Part shown: positions 44,168 through 52,612 of the stretch, in pieces
Layout: the number at the start of each line of letters is the position of its first letter
Numbering within the stretch: position 1 is the first letter of the stretch
NCBI RefSeq assembly: GCF_019195395.1
Contig: NZ_CP078067.1
Span: forward strand, 2,309,783-2,373,782
Source: Kaistella faecalis
GTDB taxonomy: Bacteria; Bacteroidota; Bacteroidia; Flavobacteriales; Weeksellaceae
DNA: 64,000 bases
Reading direction: 5' to 3'
Translations under genes and position numbers: made by a program
Notes under the pieces: model-generated
The model's database searches: none
What the model was told of the DNA's origin: nothing
What the model saw: only the letters and a program-made list of their open reading frames with translations

Positions 44168-46330
44168 ATGAAAAGAATTTTCCAATTGTGTTTCAGTTTG
44201 GCATTTTTCTCTTTTGGTTTTTCACAGAATTTAAAACCTATCGCTGAGAAAGTTAAAAATTCACAATCTGCAAACAAAACGTTTGTTAAATACAATCTCT
44301 TCACCGAAAATCAGTCTGTACAGAAGCAAAATATGTACAAAGCTGCTGCGGAAGGGATTACAGTGATGGAACTCAATAAAAATGAGATCCAAAGAATTAA
44401 TACTGAAAGACCCGAAGCAATGGAAATGACTTTTCCGTTCGAAGGTAAAAACATCACAGTAGAACTGGTGAAGAACACTTTCTTCACGCATGATTTTAAG
44501 ATCAATACAGATAAAGGTTATGCCAATTATACTCCCGGTGTTTATTATCACGGGATTGTAAAGGGTGATAACGAATCTCTTGTTGCCTTAAGTTTTTTCA
44601 ACAACGATGTGGTTGGAGTAACTTCTGTCAAGAATATTGGAAATATAGTTATTGGCAAGGCTAAAAACAGCGATGATTTTGTATCCTACAACGATCAGAA
44701 ACTGAAAGGCCAAAATCCGTTCTCATGTTCTGCAGATGAACTGCTAGAAAATCAGAAAATGTCTGGTCCGTCTTATAACCCTAAAACAATGACGGATAAG
44801 AAAACCGATAACTGCGTAAGAATTTATTACGAAGTTGGTTTTGGTCCTTACACATTGAACGGTTCAAACGTAACCACTACTACAAACTGGGCAACTGCCA
44901 TGCATAATAACGTTTCTACACTTTATGCCAACGACGGAATTACGGTTGCGCTAAGCGAAATCTTTATCTGGACTGCTGGTGCGGATCCGTATACCGGCAC
45001 GCCTTCAGAGATTTTAAATAAATTCCGAACAGGACGGCCAACTTTCAATGGAGATATCGCACAGCTTTTAAGGAATCCTGCGACAACAAGTATTGCCTGG
45101 GTTAATGCGTTGTGTACCAGCTATAGATATTCTTATTCGGGTGTGAACCTTAGTTTCCAGAATGTGCCAACATATTCATGGAATATTGAGGCAATGACTC
45201 ACGAGATTGGTCATAATTTAGGCTCTCCACACACCCATGCATGTAAATGGAATGGTAATGATACCGCGATTGACGGATGCGGGCCGGCTTCAGGAAATAA
45301 TGAAGGTTGCGATGGGCCTCTTCCAACAGGTACAGGCGGTACAATCATGAGTTATTGTCATTTGGTTCCTTCTGTAGGAATTAATTTTGCAAACGGTTTC
45401 GGTGTTCAGCCGGGAGCGCTTATCAGAAACACGGTTAACTCCAAAGGATGTTTGGGAACAAACTGTGTAACTTCTTGTGATCTTACTGTAACCGGGCTTA
45501 CCATCTCTAACCTTACCACCAACTCTGTAACTGCAACGATTGTTGATAATACGGGCACCAGCTGGAAATACAAACTGGCTAAAATGGACGGAACTGTTAT
45601 TCAGTCAGGAACTACCAACACTAAAGTATTGAATTTTACAAATCTTGATCCGGGCATTTATTATACCATAGCCGTAGGAACTGATTGTTCTGGACCGCAG
45701 GCTTACGCTTTCGAACAGCTTATTCTTACTGATGCCAACTGGTGTTCGGGGGTTCTGTTTACCGATCCGGGCGGGGCATCTGCAAATTATGGTGATAATC
45801 AAATTATTACAAAAACCTTTTATCCGACAAATTCTACCGATAAGCTTAAAATGACTTTCACTGAATTTGAAACTGAAGCTGGATTCGATTTTATGAATGT
45901 TTATAACGGACCAAGCACGGGTTCTCCGAGATTCGCGGGAGCAACGCAGATCAGTGGAAACACAATTCCTGGACCTTTCCAGTCTACGCATGCTACGGGA
46001 GCAATTACCGTAAGGTTTATTTCAGATGCTGGTGTGGCAGCTTCTGGCTGGCTTGCGACTTTCGAATGTGTTACTCTCGCCACTGGAGAAGTTTCTGCTT
46101 CTTCTGCCGTAAATATTGCGCAATCTTCGACAAAGGGAATCTTCAGTATTACCGCAAAAGATAAGATTCAGTCTTACAAAGTATTTGATGCTTCAGGTAA
46201 ACTGGTTAAGACTTCTGCGAAGCTTAATGCAAATGACGAGAATGTTGATCTTACGGCTAATCCAAGAGGTTCTTACGTAATCAGTGTTACGACTTCGAAA
46301 GAAACTGTGACTAAAAAAGTGATTAGATAA
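44168..46330 (+). CDS. Secreted reprolysin-like metalloprotease, T9SS substrate
   Basis: The 720-residue protein has a signal peptide (1-19, ending GFSQ), a propeptide (about 20-200), and a metzincin domain with the zinc site H345-E-x-x-H349 and third His355 in HEIGHNLGSPH. A Met-turn (IMSYCH) follows. Then come a fibronectin-like segment (about 438-515), a CUB-like domain (about 525-640, YNGPSTGSP), and a type A T9SS sorting domain (KSYKVFD-like YKVFDASGKLVK, NPRGSYVISV). It is exported across the outer membrane and probably processed. Confidence 0.92.
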   Translation: MKRIFQLCFSLAFFSFGFSQNLKPIAEKVKNSQSANKTFVKYNLFTENQSVQKQNMYKAAAEGITVMELNKNEIQRINTERPEAMEMTFPFEGKNITVELVKNTFFTHDFKINTDKGYANYTPGVYYHGIVKGDNESLVALSFFNNDVVGVTSVKNIGNIVIGKAKNSDDFVSYNDQKLKGQNPFSCSADELLENQKMSGPSYNPKTMTDKKTDNCVRIYYEVGFGPYTLNGSNVTTTTNWATAMHNNVSTLYANDGITVALSEIFIWTAGADPYTGTPSEILNKFRTGRPTFNGDIAQLLRNPATTSIAWVNALCTSYRYSYSGVNLSFQNVPTYSWNIEAMTHEIGHNLGSPHTHACKWNGNDTAIDGCGPASGNNEGCDGPLPTGTGGTIMSYCHLVPSVGINFANGFGVQPGALIRNTVNSKGCLGTNCVTSCDLTVTGLTISNLTTNSVTATIVDNTGTSWKYKLAKMDGTVIQSGTTNTKVLNFTNLDPGIYYTIAVGTDCSGPQAYAFEQLILTDANWCSGVLFTDPGGASANYGDNQIITKTFYPTNSTDKLKMTFTEFETEAGFDFMNVYNGPSTGSPRFAGATQISGNTIPGPFQSTHATGAITVRFISDAGVAASGWLATFECVTLATGEVSASSAVNIAQSSTKGIFSITAKDKIQSYKVFDASGKLVKTSAKLNANDENVDLTANPRGSYVISVTTSKETVTKKVIR

Positions 46331-46350
46331 CTGCATAATCAAAACAACAG

Positions 46351-46383
46351 AAATAGCCGGCTTCTAAAGCCGGCTATTTTTTT
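46351..46383. terminator. Bidirectional terminator
   Basis: AAATAGCCGGCTT pairs with AAGCCGGCTATTT, flanked by A and T runs, between the protease and SAM hydrolase genes. Confidence 0.9.
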
Positions 46384-46395
46384 ATAATCAAAAAA

Positions 46396-47223
46396 TTAAT
46401 AAAATTCGATGTAGATGCTTTCGCCTACTTTCATCCCGAAAAGGGTACGGGCACCGTTATCTTTATTTCCTTTATAAATGGTGAGTTCCAAAAGGTCAGC
46501 ATCATTGAAAATGGCAGCGGATTTACCATGGAATTCATGCTCCATATCCCAGTCCTGAATAAAATCGGTGTACTGGTTATGAATTTTTGTAAGTACAAGG
46601 TTTCGGAATTTCAAAATAAAACCATCAAATCCTACACTGTATTTCTCGAACGACTTTTTACTGATGTTGGAAACCATATTCCCGAAATTATCGATGTACA
46701 TAATTTCGCCGATGATCATTTTTTCGTTTTCGTTAAAGACAGGCCGCGGAAAAGAAAGTTGCTTGGGTGACTTAAATTTTCTGCCGATGACTTCCGGTAA
46801 ACCGCCTTTCTGTAAATGTACCGCAACAGGTGCGAAAATATCGGTAGATGTAAAGCGTACTTCATCATCAAACCTGTTGTTGAAAGTAATTTCGTAAACT
46901 GCTTCGGGTTTAATGTCATAGAAAATGAGACTTAAAACACCATTGTCTGCAGCGATAAAATAATGTCCGTCCGCTTTATAAAGGATGCATTTTCGTTCTT
47001 TGGTATAAAAACTGTCTACTGAAATAATGTGCACGGTGCCTTCAGGAAAAAAAGGATAGGCATTTCTTACAACATAAGCGGTCTGCAAAAGGTTATACGC
47101 CTGTATTTCGTGGGAAATATCGATGATTCTGGCATTTTCATTTAAGCTCAGGATTTTACCTTTCACAGCGGGAACTCTGTGATCAACCAATCCGTAATCT
47201 GAGGTGAAAGTTATAACAGGCAT
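46396..47223 (-). CDS. SAM hydrolase / SAM hydroxide adenosyltransferase (DUF62)
   Basis: The 275-residue protein belongs to the DUF62 family related to fluorinase and chlorinase. It begins ITFTSDYGLVDHRVPAVKGKI with the SAM-binding Asp residues, and has the mid-protein DNGVLSL block and a C-terminal beta barrel. Most members split SAM to adenosine and methionine with water; halogenation is not expected without the chlorinase loop. A TAAATTTG box lies at 47243-47250 (minus strand). Confidence 0.87.
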   Translation of the reverse strand: MPVITFTSDYGLVDHRVPAVKGKILSLNENARIIDISHEIQAYNLLQTAYVVRNAYPFFPEGTVHIISVDSFYTKERKCILYKADGHYFIAADNGVLSLIFYDIKPEAVYEITFNNRFDDEVRFTSTDIFAPVAVHLQKGGLPEVIGRKFKSPKQLSFPRPVFNENEKMIIGEIMYIDNFGNMVSNISKKSFEKYSVGFDGFILKFRNLVLTKIHNQYTDFIQDWDMEHEFHGKSAAIFNDADLLELTIYKGNKDNGARTLFGMKVGESIYIEFY

Positions 47224-47242
47224 CTGTAATTGTAGAGAATGG

Positions 47243-47250
47243 CAAATTTA
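47243..47250 (-). promoter_or_regulatory. -7 box of the SAM hydrolase gene (TAAATTTG)
   Basis: This minus-strand TAnnTTTG match lies 19 bases before the ATG, in the gap shared with the divergent phoH gene. Confidence 0.45.
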
Positions 47251-47353
47251 GGGGAAAAAATAATATTCTGCGCCCAATGTGAATAATAAAAAACTTTATC
47301 TTTAAATAATATTTGATATTTTTAGATCAATTAATTAATAACAAACCTATTAT

Positions 47354-48313
47354 ATGTTTGAACTGAATTACGAAATCAGCGGAATAGACGCCAAAACTTT
47401 TTACGGGGTCAATAATCAATATTTTAATTTACTGAAATCAACTTTTCCTACGCTTAAAATCACAGGTCGGGATCATTTCGTTTTTGCGATAGGGAATAAT
47501 GAGACGCTTGATGTGCTGAAGAAGAAACTGGATGATATTGTAAGTTTCATTTCCCGTCACAATTCGATTACGCTTAAAGATCTTGAAAATATTCTAAATA
47601 TTAAAGATGAAAGTGAAAAACAGCTGGTCTTTGATCAGGATATCATTGTGAAAGGGGTTAACGGTAAAATCATCAAAGCGAAAACCACCAACCTGAAGAA
47701 ACTGGTAAAGGAATCTGAAAAAAAGGATATGGTTTTTGCTATCGGGCCTGCAGGAACCGGTAAAACGTATACAAGCGTAGCTTTGGCGGCAAGAGCTTTG
47801 CGTGACAAGGAAGTGAAAAGAATTATCTTGACAAGACCTGCGGTGGAAGCGGGCGAAAGTCTGGGATTTCTTCCCGGCGACTTAAAGGAAAAGCTAGATC
47901 CGTATCTACAACCGCTTTATGATGCACTTCGCGATATGATTCCGCACGAAAAACTCGAAGGGTTCATCGAAAAGAAAGTCATTGAAGTCGCACCGTTGGC
48001 TTTCATGCGTGGACGTACGCTGGATGAAGCTTTTGTAATTCTGGATGAGGCTCAGAATACCACGCATTCGCAGATGAAAATGTTTCTCACCAGAATGGGG
48101 ATGAATGCAAAATTCATCATCACAGGCGATCCGAGTCAGGTAGATTTACCAATGCGGCAGAAATCGGGTCTTAAAGAAGCAATGCGGATTCTGAAAGAAG
48201 TGGAAGAGATTGGTTTTGTGCATCTTACAGATGAAGATGTGGTGCGGCATCCGGTTGTAAGGAAAATCATCAATGCTTACGGTAACGAAGAGAAAAGACA
48301 AAGAGAAGAGTAG
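47354..48313 (+). CDS. PhoH-like ATPase
   Basis: The 319-residue protein has a KH-like N-terminal region (1-110) and a P-loop NTPase with Walker A GPAGTGKTYTS, the PhoH block LTRPAVEAGESLGFLPGD, Walker B VILDEAQNTT and MFLTRMG. It corresponds to YbeZ, which works with YbeY in rRNA processing in other bacteria; ybeY is not adjacent. Confidence 0.92.
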   Translation: MFELNYEISGIDAKTFYGVNNQYFNLLKSTFPTLKITGRDHFVFAIGNNETLDVLKKKLDDIVSFISRHNSITLKDLENILNIKDESEKQLVFDQDIIVKGVNGKIIKAKTTNLKKLVKESEKKDMVFAIGPAGTGKTYTSVALAARALRDKEVKRIILTRPAVEAGESLGFLPGDLKEKLDPYLQPLYDALRDMIPHEKLEGFIEKKVIEVAPLAFMRGRTLDEAFVILDEAQNTTHSQMKMFLTRMGMNAKFIITGDPSQVDLPMRQKSGLKEAMRILKEVEEIGFVHLTDEDVVRHPVVRKIINAYGNEEKRQREE

Positions 48314-48403
48314 TTACTAACATTTCCACATTAAGCTTACTGAATTTTAAATTAGTTGAATGACAGCTAATTAGTTAAGTTTTTAATAAATAATGTTAAT
48401 AAG

Positions 48404-48433
48404 TTGTTAATTAAAAAATTAATTCTATATTTG
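48404..48433 (+). promoter_or_regulatory. Promoter TTG-N19-TATATTTG
   Basis: TTG (48404-48406) and TATATTTG (48426-48433) fit the flavobacterial consensus exactly, 25 bases before the barrel gene ATG. Confidence 0.65.
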
Positions 48434-48458
48434 TTTCACTAATTTAAAAATTTTGATC

Positions 48459-49016
48459 ATGAAAAAATTATTTTTTGCCGCTGCTTTGGCATTTTTTACA
48501 GTAGGAAATGCGCAGACATTTGGTTTAAAAGCAGGAATTAATGTATCTAGCTTGTCGGGTGCCGATGGTACCAAGTCGAAAATCGGACCTTACGGTGGGA
48601 TTTTTATGAATGCTCCTCTTGCTGAAAGTTTCAGTATTCAGCCCGAATTGCTCTATAACAGTAAAGGTGCGAAAGATGACGGTAGTGGTGATGTATCCAT
48701 AAATATGGATTATATTTCTGTACCTGTAATGTTTCAGTACAATGCGACACCACAGTTTTATTTAGAAGCCGGACCGGAATTCAGTTTTTTAATCAGTTCC
48801 AAAGCTAAAGGTGGTGGTGAAACTTTAGATCTTAAGGATGAAATGAACAGTTTTGACTTAGGAGTTGGATTAGGAGCAGGTTATTATTTCATTCCTAATT
48901 TCGGATTAACTGTAAGATATGTGGCCGGTTTCACAGATGTAATAAAGGATAATTCTGATGATGCTGTAAAGAACAACGTTTTCCAAATAGGTTTAGTTTA
49001 TAAATTCGGAAATTAG
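48459..49016 (+). CDS. Outer-membrane beta-barrel protein
   Basis: The 185-residue protein has a signal peptide (1-18, ending GNAQ) and a small barrel ending in an aromatic-rich strand (GLVYKFGN). It is a paralogue of the barrel at 23368-23979. I use the ATG at 48459 instead of the in-frame TTG at 48453. Confidence 0.85.
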   Translation: MKKLFFAAALAFFTVGNAQTFGLKAGINVSSLSGADGTKSKIGPYGGIFMNAPLAESFSIQPELLYNSKGAKDDGSGDVSINMDYISVPVMFQYNATPQFYLEAGPEFSFLISSKAKGGGETLDLKDEMNSFDLGVGLGAGYYFIPNFGLTVRYVAGFTDVIKDNSDDAVKNNVFQIGLVYKFGN

Positions 49017-49036
49017 AAGACTTTAAAATAAATATG

Positions 49037-49063
49037 ATATCCCGCATCGCTGCGGGATTTTTT
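49037..49063 (+). terminator. Intrinsic terminator
   Basis: ATCCCGCA pairs with TGCGGGAT, then six T. Confidence 0.88.
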
Positions 49064-49101
49064 ATGACAAATATCATGTTAACAAATGTTAAGAAGATAT
49101 T

Positions 49102-49109
49102 TATATTTG
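49102..49109 (+). promoter_or_regulatory. -7 box (TATATTTG)
   Basis: An exact TAnnTTTG match lies 20 bases before the ATG at 49130. The palindrome TTAACA-AA-TGTTAA at 49079-49092 lies just upstream. Confidence 0.45.
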
Positions 49110-49129
49110 GAGCCTAAATATATTAAAAC

Positions 49130-49651
49130 ATGAAAAAAGTACTAGTCGCTGGTGCTGTTGCCCTTGTTACTATGGTAAATGCACAGACAAAATTCGGAGC
49201 CAACGCCGGAATGTTAGTTGGATCTGCAAAAGCAGAAGCACCTGGGATGAGCGAAACAAATTCTTCCACGGGTTTTTATGCAGGCTTCTTTGCTGAAATC
49301 AACGCAGGTAATAAGATTAAAATTCAACCTACTGTGAACTACGCTAATATTGAAGACGAAAGTGCATTGCAAATCCCTGTTATGGTAAAATATTACGTTG
49401 ATCCGAAATTCAATTTACAGTTCGGTCCACAGTTTTTATTTGATTTGTCAGATATACCCGCTGAGTTGGATCAATATTATAACAAAACCAATTTTGCTGT
49501 CGCATTTGGTGGCGCCTATGAGTTTACGGATAAATTCTTCGCAGAGGCAAGATATTCAGTTCAGTTGAATAATCACCTTAAAAATGCCCCGTCAGGTTAC
49601 TCAGTAAAAGCCAACTATCTTAATATTGGTATTGGATATAAATTCAACTAA
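49130..49651 (+). CDS. Outer-membrane beta-barrel protein
   Basis: The 173-residue protein has a signal peptide (1-18, ending VNAQ) and an eight-strand-type barrel. It is a tandem paralogue of the next gene; they share LQIPV, FGPQF/LGPQF and NKTNF. Confidence 0.83.
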   Translation: MKKVLVAGAVALVTMVNAQTKFGANAGMLVGSAKAEAPGMSETNSSTGFYAGFFAEINAGNKIKIQPTVNYANIEDESALQIPVMVKYYVDPKFNLQFGPQFLFDLSDIPAELDQYYNKTNFAVAFGGAYEFTDKFFAEARYSVQLNNHLKNAPSGYSVKANYLNIGIGYKFN

Positions 49652-49672
49652 TTTGCAAAAAGATATTATAAA

Positions 49673-49702
49673 TTTCCCGGTTCGTGAGACCCGGGATTTT
49701 TT
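49673..49702 (+). terminator. Intrinsic terminator
   Basis: TCCCGG pairs with CCGGGA over a 10-base loop, then a T run. Confidence 0.75.
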
Positions 49703-49765
49703 ATTGTGTTCCGGGGCATGAATGGAAAAGTTTCCTTTTCATTTTCTGGTCGGGAATTAAAATGA

Positions 49766-49773
49766 TATTTTTG
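49766..49773 (+). promoter_or_regulatory. -7 box (TATTTTTG)
   Basis: This TAnnTTTG match lies 17 bases before the ATG at 49791. Confidence 0.4.
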
Positions 49774-49790
49774 GGAAAAATTAAAAATTT

Positions 49791-50282
49791 ATGAAAAGAG
49801 TAGTACTGGCTTTTGCCATTATGATGTTTGGGCTGATGAATGCTCAGGTAAAATTTGGAATCAATGGCGGGTTTTCCTCGGCTGTAGTTTCTGATGATTT
49901 CGATGAACTTACTGCAGGTTATTATGCAGGTGTATTTACCGAATTCGGAATTCCAGGCTTTGCAAAGATGCAGCCCGCTCTTAATTATGTGAAATTTAAA
50001 GATGATTCTTATCTGCAGATTCCGGTGATTATGAAATTTTATTTCCTGCCGAGAGTAAATGTGCAGCTGGGACCTCAGTTTGCGTTCCGTCTGGATGATG
50101 TTCCGGATACAATTAATAAAACCAATTTTGGCGCTGCTGTAGGTTTGGGAGCGGATTTATTTTCCGGTTTGCTGATCGAAGCGCGGTATGCATTTCAGTT
50201 GAATAATGCTTTTAAAAGCCCTGCAACAGGAGAGAAACTTCATTTCAATCTCTTCAATGTAGGTTTAGGTTTACGGCTTTAG
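49791..50282 (+). CDS. Outer-membrane beta-barrel protein
   Basis: The 163-residue protein has a signal peptide (1-18, ending MNAQ) and a compact barrel. It is a shorter tandem copy of the preceding gene. Each of the three barrel genes here has its own promoter and terminator, so they are separately controlled. Confidence 0.83.
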   Translation: MKRVVLAFAIMMFGLMNAQVKFGINGGFSSAVVSDDFDELTAGYYAGVFTEFGIPGFAKMQPALNYVKFKDDSYLQIPVIMKFYFLPRVNVQLGPQFAFRLDDVPDTINKTNFGAAVGLGADLFSGLLIEARYAFQLNNAFKSPATGEKLHFNLFNVGLGLRL

Positions 50283-50301
50283 TCGGTTTTTCATAAAAAT
50301 A

Positions 50302-50332
50302 AAAATCCCGGATTATCGAATCCGGGATTTTT
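50302..50332. terminator. Bidirectional terminator before ffh
   Basis: AAAATCCCGGATT pairs with AATCCGGGATTTT, flanked by A and T runs. Confidence 0.9.
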
Positions 50333-50358
50333 GTCTTTATATTTATTTAAGACAGCTG

Positions 50359-51726
50359 TTATTTACCAAAAAGGTTTCCGCCCATTCCAGGCATTTTCGG
50401 CATTCCTTTGCTCATCATTTCCATCATCTGTTTTCCCTGTGGCCCCTGCATCATCTTCATCATTTTGCCCATCTGCTCAAACTGTTTCATCAGTGCATTC
50501 ACATCTTCAATCTTTCTTCCGGCGCCTCTGGCGATTCTGTTTTTCCTTTGGGTATTGATAATTGAAGGTCTTCTCCTTTCCTCCGGAGTCATTGAATGGA
50601 TAATCGCTTCGATATGTTTAAAGGCATCATCCTGAATATCAACATCTTTTATGGCTTTTCCGACGCCCGGAATCATTCCCATCAAGTCCTTCATATTTCC
50701 CATTTTCTTGATCTGGTTGATCTGTTTGAGGAAATCATCAAATCCGAATTCGTTTTTGGCGATTTTTTTATGAAGTTTTTTAGCTTCTTCTTCGTCAAAC
50801 TGCTCCTGAGCTCTTTCAACAAGGGAAACAACGTCTCCCATTCCCAGAATTCTGTCTGCCATTCTTTCCGGATAGAAAACATCGAGCGCTTCCATTTTTT
50901 CACCGGTAGAAATAAATTTAATGGGTTTTTCAACAACCGAGCGAATTGTCAAGGCAGCTCCACCACGCGTATCACCATCTAATTTTGTAAGAACTACTCC
51001 GTCGAAATTCAAAGCTTCGTTGAAGGTTTTTGCAGTATTCACCGCATCCTGTCCGGTCATGGAATCTACCACAAACAGTGTTTCGTCGGGCTTAATGAAA
51101 TAATGAACCGATTTAATTTCGTTCATCATCTGCTCATCAATAGCGAGACGACCCGCCGTATCTACAATAACAACATCATGGTTATTTTCTTTGGCGAATT
51201 TCACTGCATTTTCAGCGATAGAAGAAGGGTTTACAGCGCCATCTTCGGTATAAACCGGAATTCCGGTCTGTTGTCCCAGAATTTTCAGCTGCTCAATTGC
51301 TGCAGGTCTATAAACGTCACAGGCAACCAATAAAGGCTTTTTATTTTTCTTTAGTTTTAAATAATTGGCAAGTTTGCCCGAAAATGTGGTTTTACCGGAA
51401 CCCTGAAGACCCGCGATCAAGATAACGCTTGGTTTCCCGGAAAGATTAATTCCTTCCTGGGTTCCGCCCATTAATTCAACCAATTCGTCATGAACGATTT
51501 TCGTCATCAGCTGACCGGGAGTTAAGCTGGTAAGAACATTTTGTCCTAAGGCTTTATCCTGAACTCTTTTGGTTAAATCTTTTGCAACTTTATAGTTAAC
51601 ATCGGCATCAACCAACGCACGGCGGATTTCCTTAACCGTTTCTGCTACGTTGATTTCGGTGATTTTTCCGCGCCCGGAGATATTATGAAGCGCTTTATCT
51701 AACTTATCCTGTAAACTGTTGAACAT
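50359..51726 (-). CDS. ffh: Signal recognition particle GTPase
   Basis: Ffh, with 4.5S RNA, targets nascent membrane proteins. The 455-residue protein has the N domain, the GTPase G domain (GLQGSGKTTFSGKLA, DTAGRL, TKLDGDTRGG) and the C-terminal M domain (SIINTQRKNRIARGAGR) with a methionine-rich tail. A TATTTTTG box lies at 51749-51756 on the minus strand. Confidence 0.96.
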   Translation of the reverse strand: MFNSLQDKLDKALHNISGRGKITEINVAETVKEIRRALVDADVNYKVAKDLTKRVQDKALGQNVLTSLTPGQLMTKIVHDELVELMGGTQEGINLSGKPSVILIAGLQGSGKTTFSGKLANYLKLKKNKKPLLVACDVYRPAAIEQLKILGQQTGIPVYTEDGAVNPSSIAENAVKFAKENNHDVVIVDTAGRLAIDEQMMNEIKSVHYFIKPDETLFVVDSMTGQDAVNTAKTFNEALNFDGVVLTKLDGDTRGGAALTIRSVVEKPIKFISTGEKMEALDVFYPERMADRILGMGDVVSLVERAQEQFDEEEAKKLHKKIAKNEFGFDDFLKQINQIKKMGNMKDLMGMIPGVGKAIKDVDIQDDAFKHIEAIIHSMTPEERRRPSIINTQRKNRIARGAGRKIEDVNALMKQFEQMGKMMKMMQGPQGKQMMEMMSKGMPKMPGMGGNLFGK

Positions 51727-51748
51727 CGTTTTTTTTATTTAAGAGCTG

Positions 51749-51756
51749 CAAAAATA
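51749..51756 (-). promoter_or_regulatory. -7 box of ffh (TATTTTTG)
   Basis: An exact TAnnTTTG match on the minus strand lies 22 bases before the ffh ATG. Confidence 0.4.
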
Positions 51757-51809
51757 CAGAAATTAGATGATATTTAAAATTCAAAATTTTTCTATTGCGC
51801 TATAATCGC

Positions 51810-51817
51810 TAGATTTG
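51810..51817 (+). promoter_or_regulatory. -7 box of the atp operon (TAGATTTG)
   Basis: This TAnnTTTG match lies 12 bases before the first ATG of the operon. It also rules out the in-frame TTG at 51815 as a start, because that codon is inside the box. Confidence 0.45.
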
Positions 51818-51829
51818 CAAAAAACTAAA

Positions 51830-52120
51830 ATGTCTGACGAAAATCCAACAGAACAGGAATTCAGCCGTGAAGATGAAAAGAAATTTCAGAAAAACGGACT
51901 TAGACAGTACGGTGTTTATTCGGCGATTGTTTTTCAGATGCTTGCTACCATGGGACTAGCTTTTTGGGGCGGAAAAAAAATCAATGATTATTTCGCGTTT
52001 GAAAGCAATCTTCTGACTGTTGCAATTGGTTTACTGGGAATGGCTCTGGCGTTTTATAACCTTCTTCAGCAGCTTAAAAAAGTGCAGGCTGACGACAAAT
52101 CTTCGGAAAAAAACAATTAG
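51830..52120 (+). CDS. AtpI/AtpZ-like protein of the ATP synthase operon
   Basis: The 96-residue protein has two membrane helices (about 24-47 and 55-76) with GGKKINDYF between them, as in the AtpI/AtpZ family, which helps assemble the c ring or carry magnesium. It is the first gene of the operon. The start is the ATG at 51830. Confidence 0.8.
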   Translation: MSDENPTEQEFSREDEKKFQKNGLRQYGVYSAIVFQMLATMGLAFWGGKKINDYFAFESNLLTVAIGLLGMALAFYNLLQQLKKVQADDKSSEKNN

Positions 52121-52149
52121 TAATTTACTTCTCCTTCATATATTTAAAA

Positions 52150-52548
52150 ATGAAAATTAAGAATACAAGTTTATATATCATTCTGTTCTTTGTAATGTTT
52201 TTCCTGCATTTCGGGATTTGGCTTTTGATGGAAATCGGTTTCGAAACCACTTTTATCAGATATTACCTTTTTCTCACCGTGCTTTTTACAATGGTAATTA
52301 CCATTCTTTCACTCATCAAGAAAATATATCCAACTTATATTGGTTTCGCGTTCATGGGGTTGGTGATGTTTAAACTCATGATTATGTTTCTGGTGATGAA
52401 AAAACTTAATCTGAGTGAAGTTCCCAACTATAAACTTCACTTTATTGTTCCTTATCTGGTTTCACTGGTTTTAGAAACACTGTACGCTGTTAAATTGATA
52501 CAGACCGGAGAGGTTGCAGAAACCCCGAAAGATGAAAAAAATCAGTAA
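52150..52548 (+). CDS. Small four-helix membrane protein in the atp operon
   Basis: The 132-residue protein has four hydrophobic helices (about 7-30, 35-56, 65-85, 94-114) and a charged C-terminus. I know a similar position from flavobacterial atp operons (possibly DUF6168), but no function. Its place between atpI and atpB suggests a part in F-type ATP synthase assembly; that is inference. It may occupy the slot held by the second AtpI-type protein in other bacteria. Confidence 0.6.
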   Translation: MKIKNTSLYIILFFVMFFLHFGIWLLMEIGFETTFIRYYLFLTVLFTMVITILSLIKKIYPTYIGFAFMGLVMFKLMIMFLVMKKLNLSEVPNYKLHFIVPYLVSLVLETLYAVKLIQTGEVAETPKDEKNQ

Positions 52549-52612
52549 AAATTGATTTTCATATTATGATTATTTGTTCTATTTTTGCAAAACTTTAAAA
52601 TAAGATATCTCA

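Noticed and set aside
47224-47353. A riboswitch near the SAM hydrolase gene
   Set aside because: The 130-base gap shows only promoter-like sequence and none of the SAM riboswitch cores that I can recognise.
49079-49092. TTAACA-AA-TGTTAA palindrome as an operator
   Set aside because: It is short and made of common AT-rich words, and the neighbouring barrel genes do not share it.
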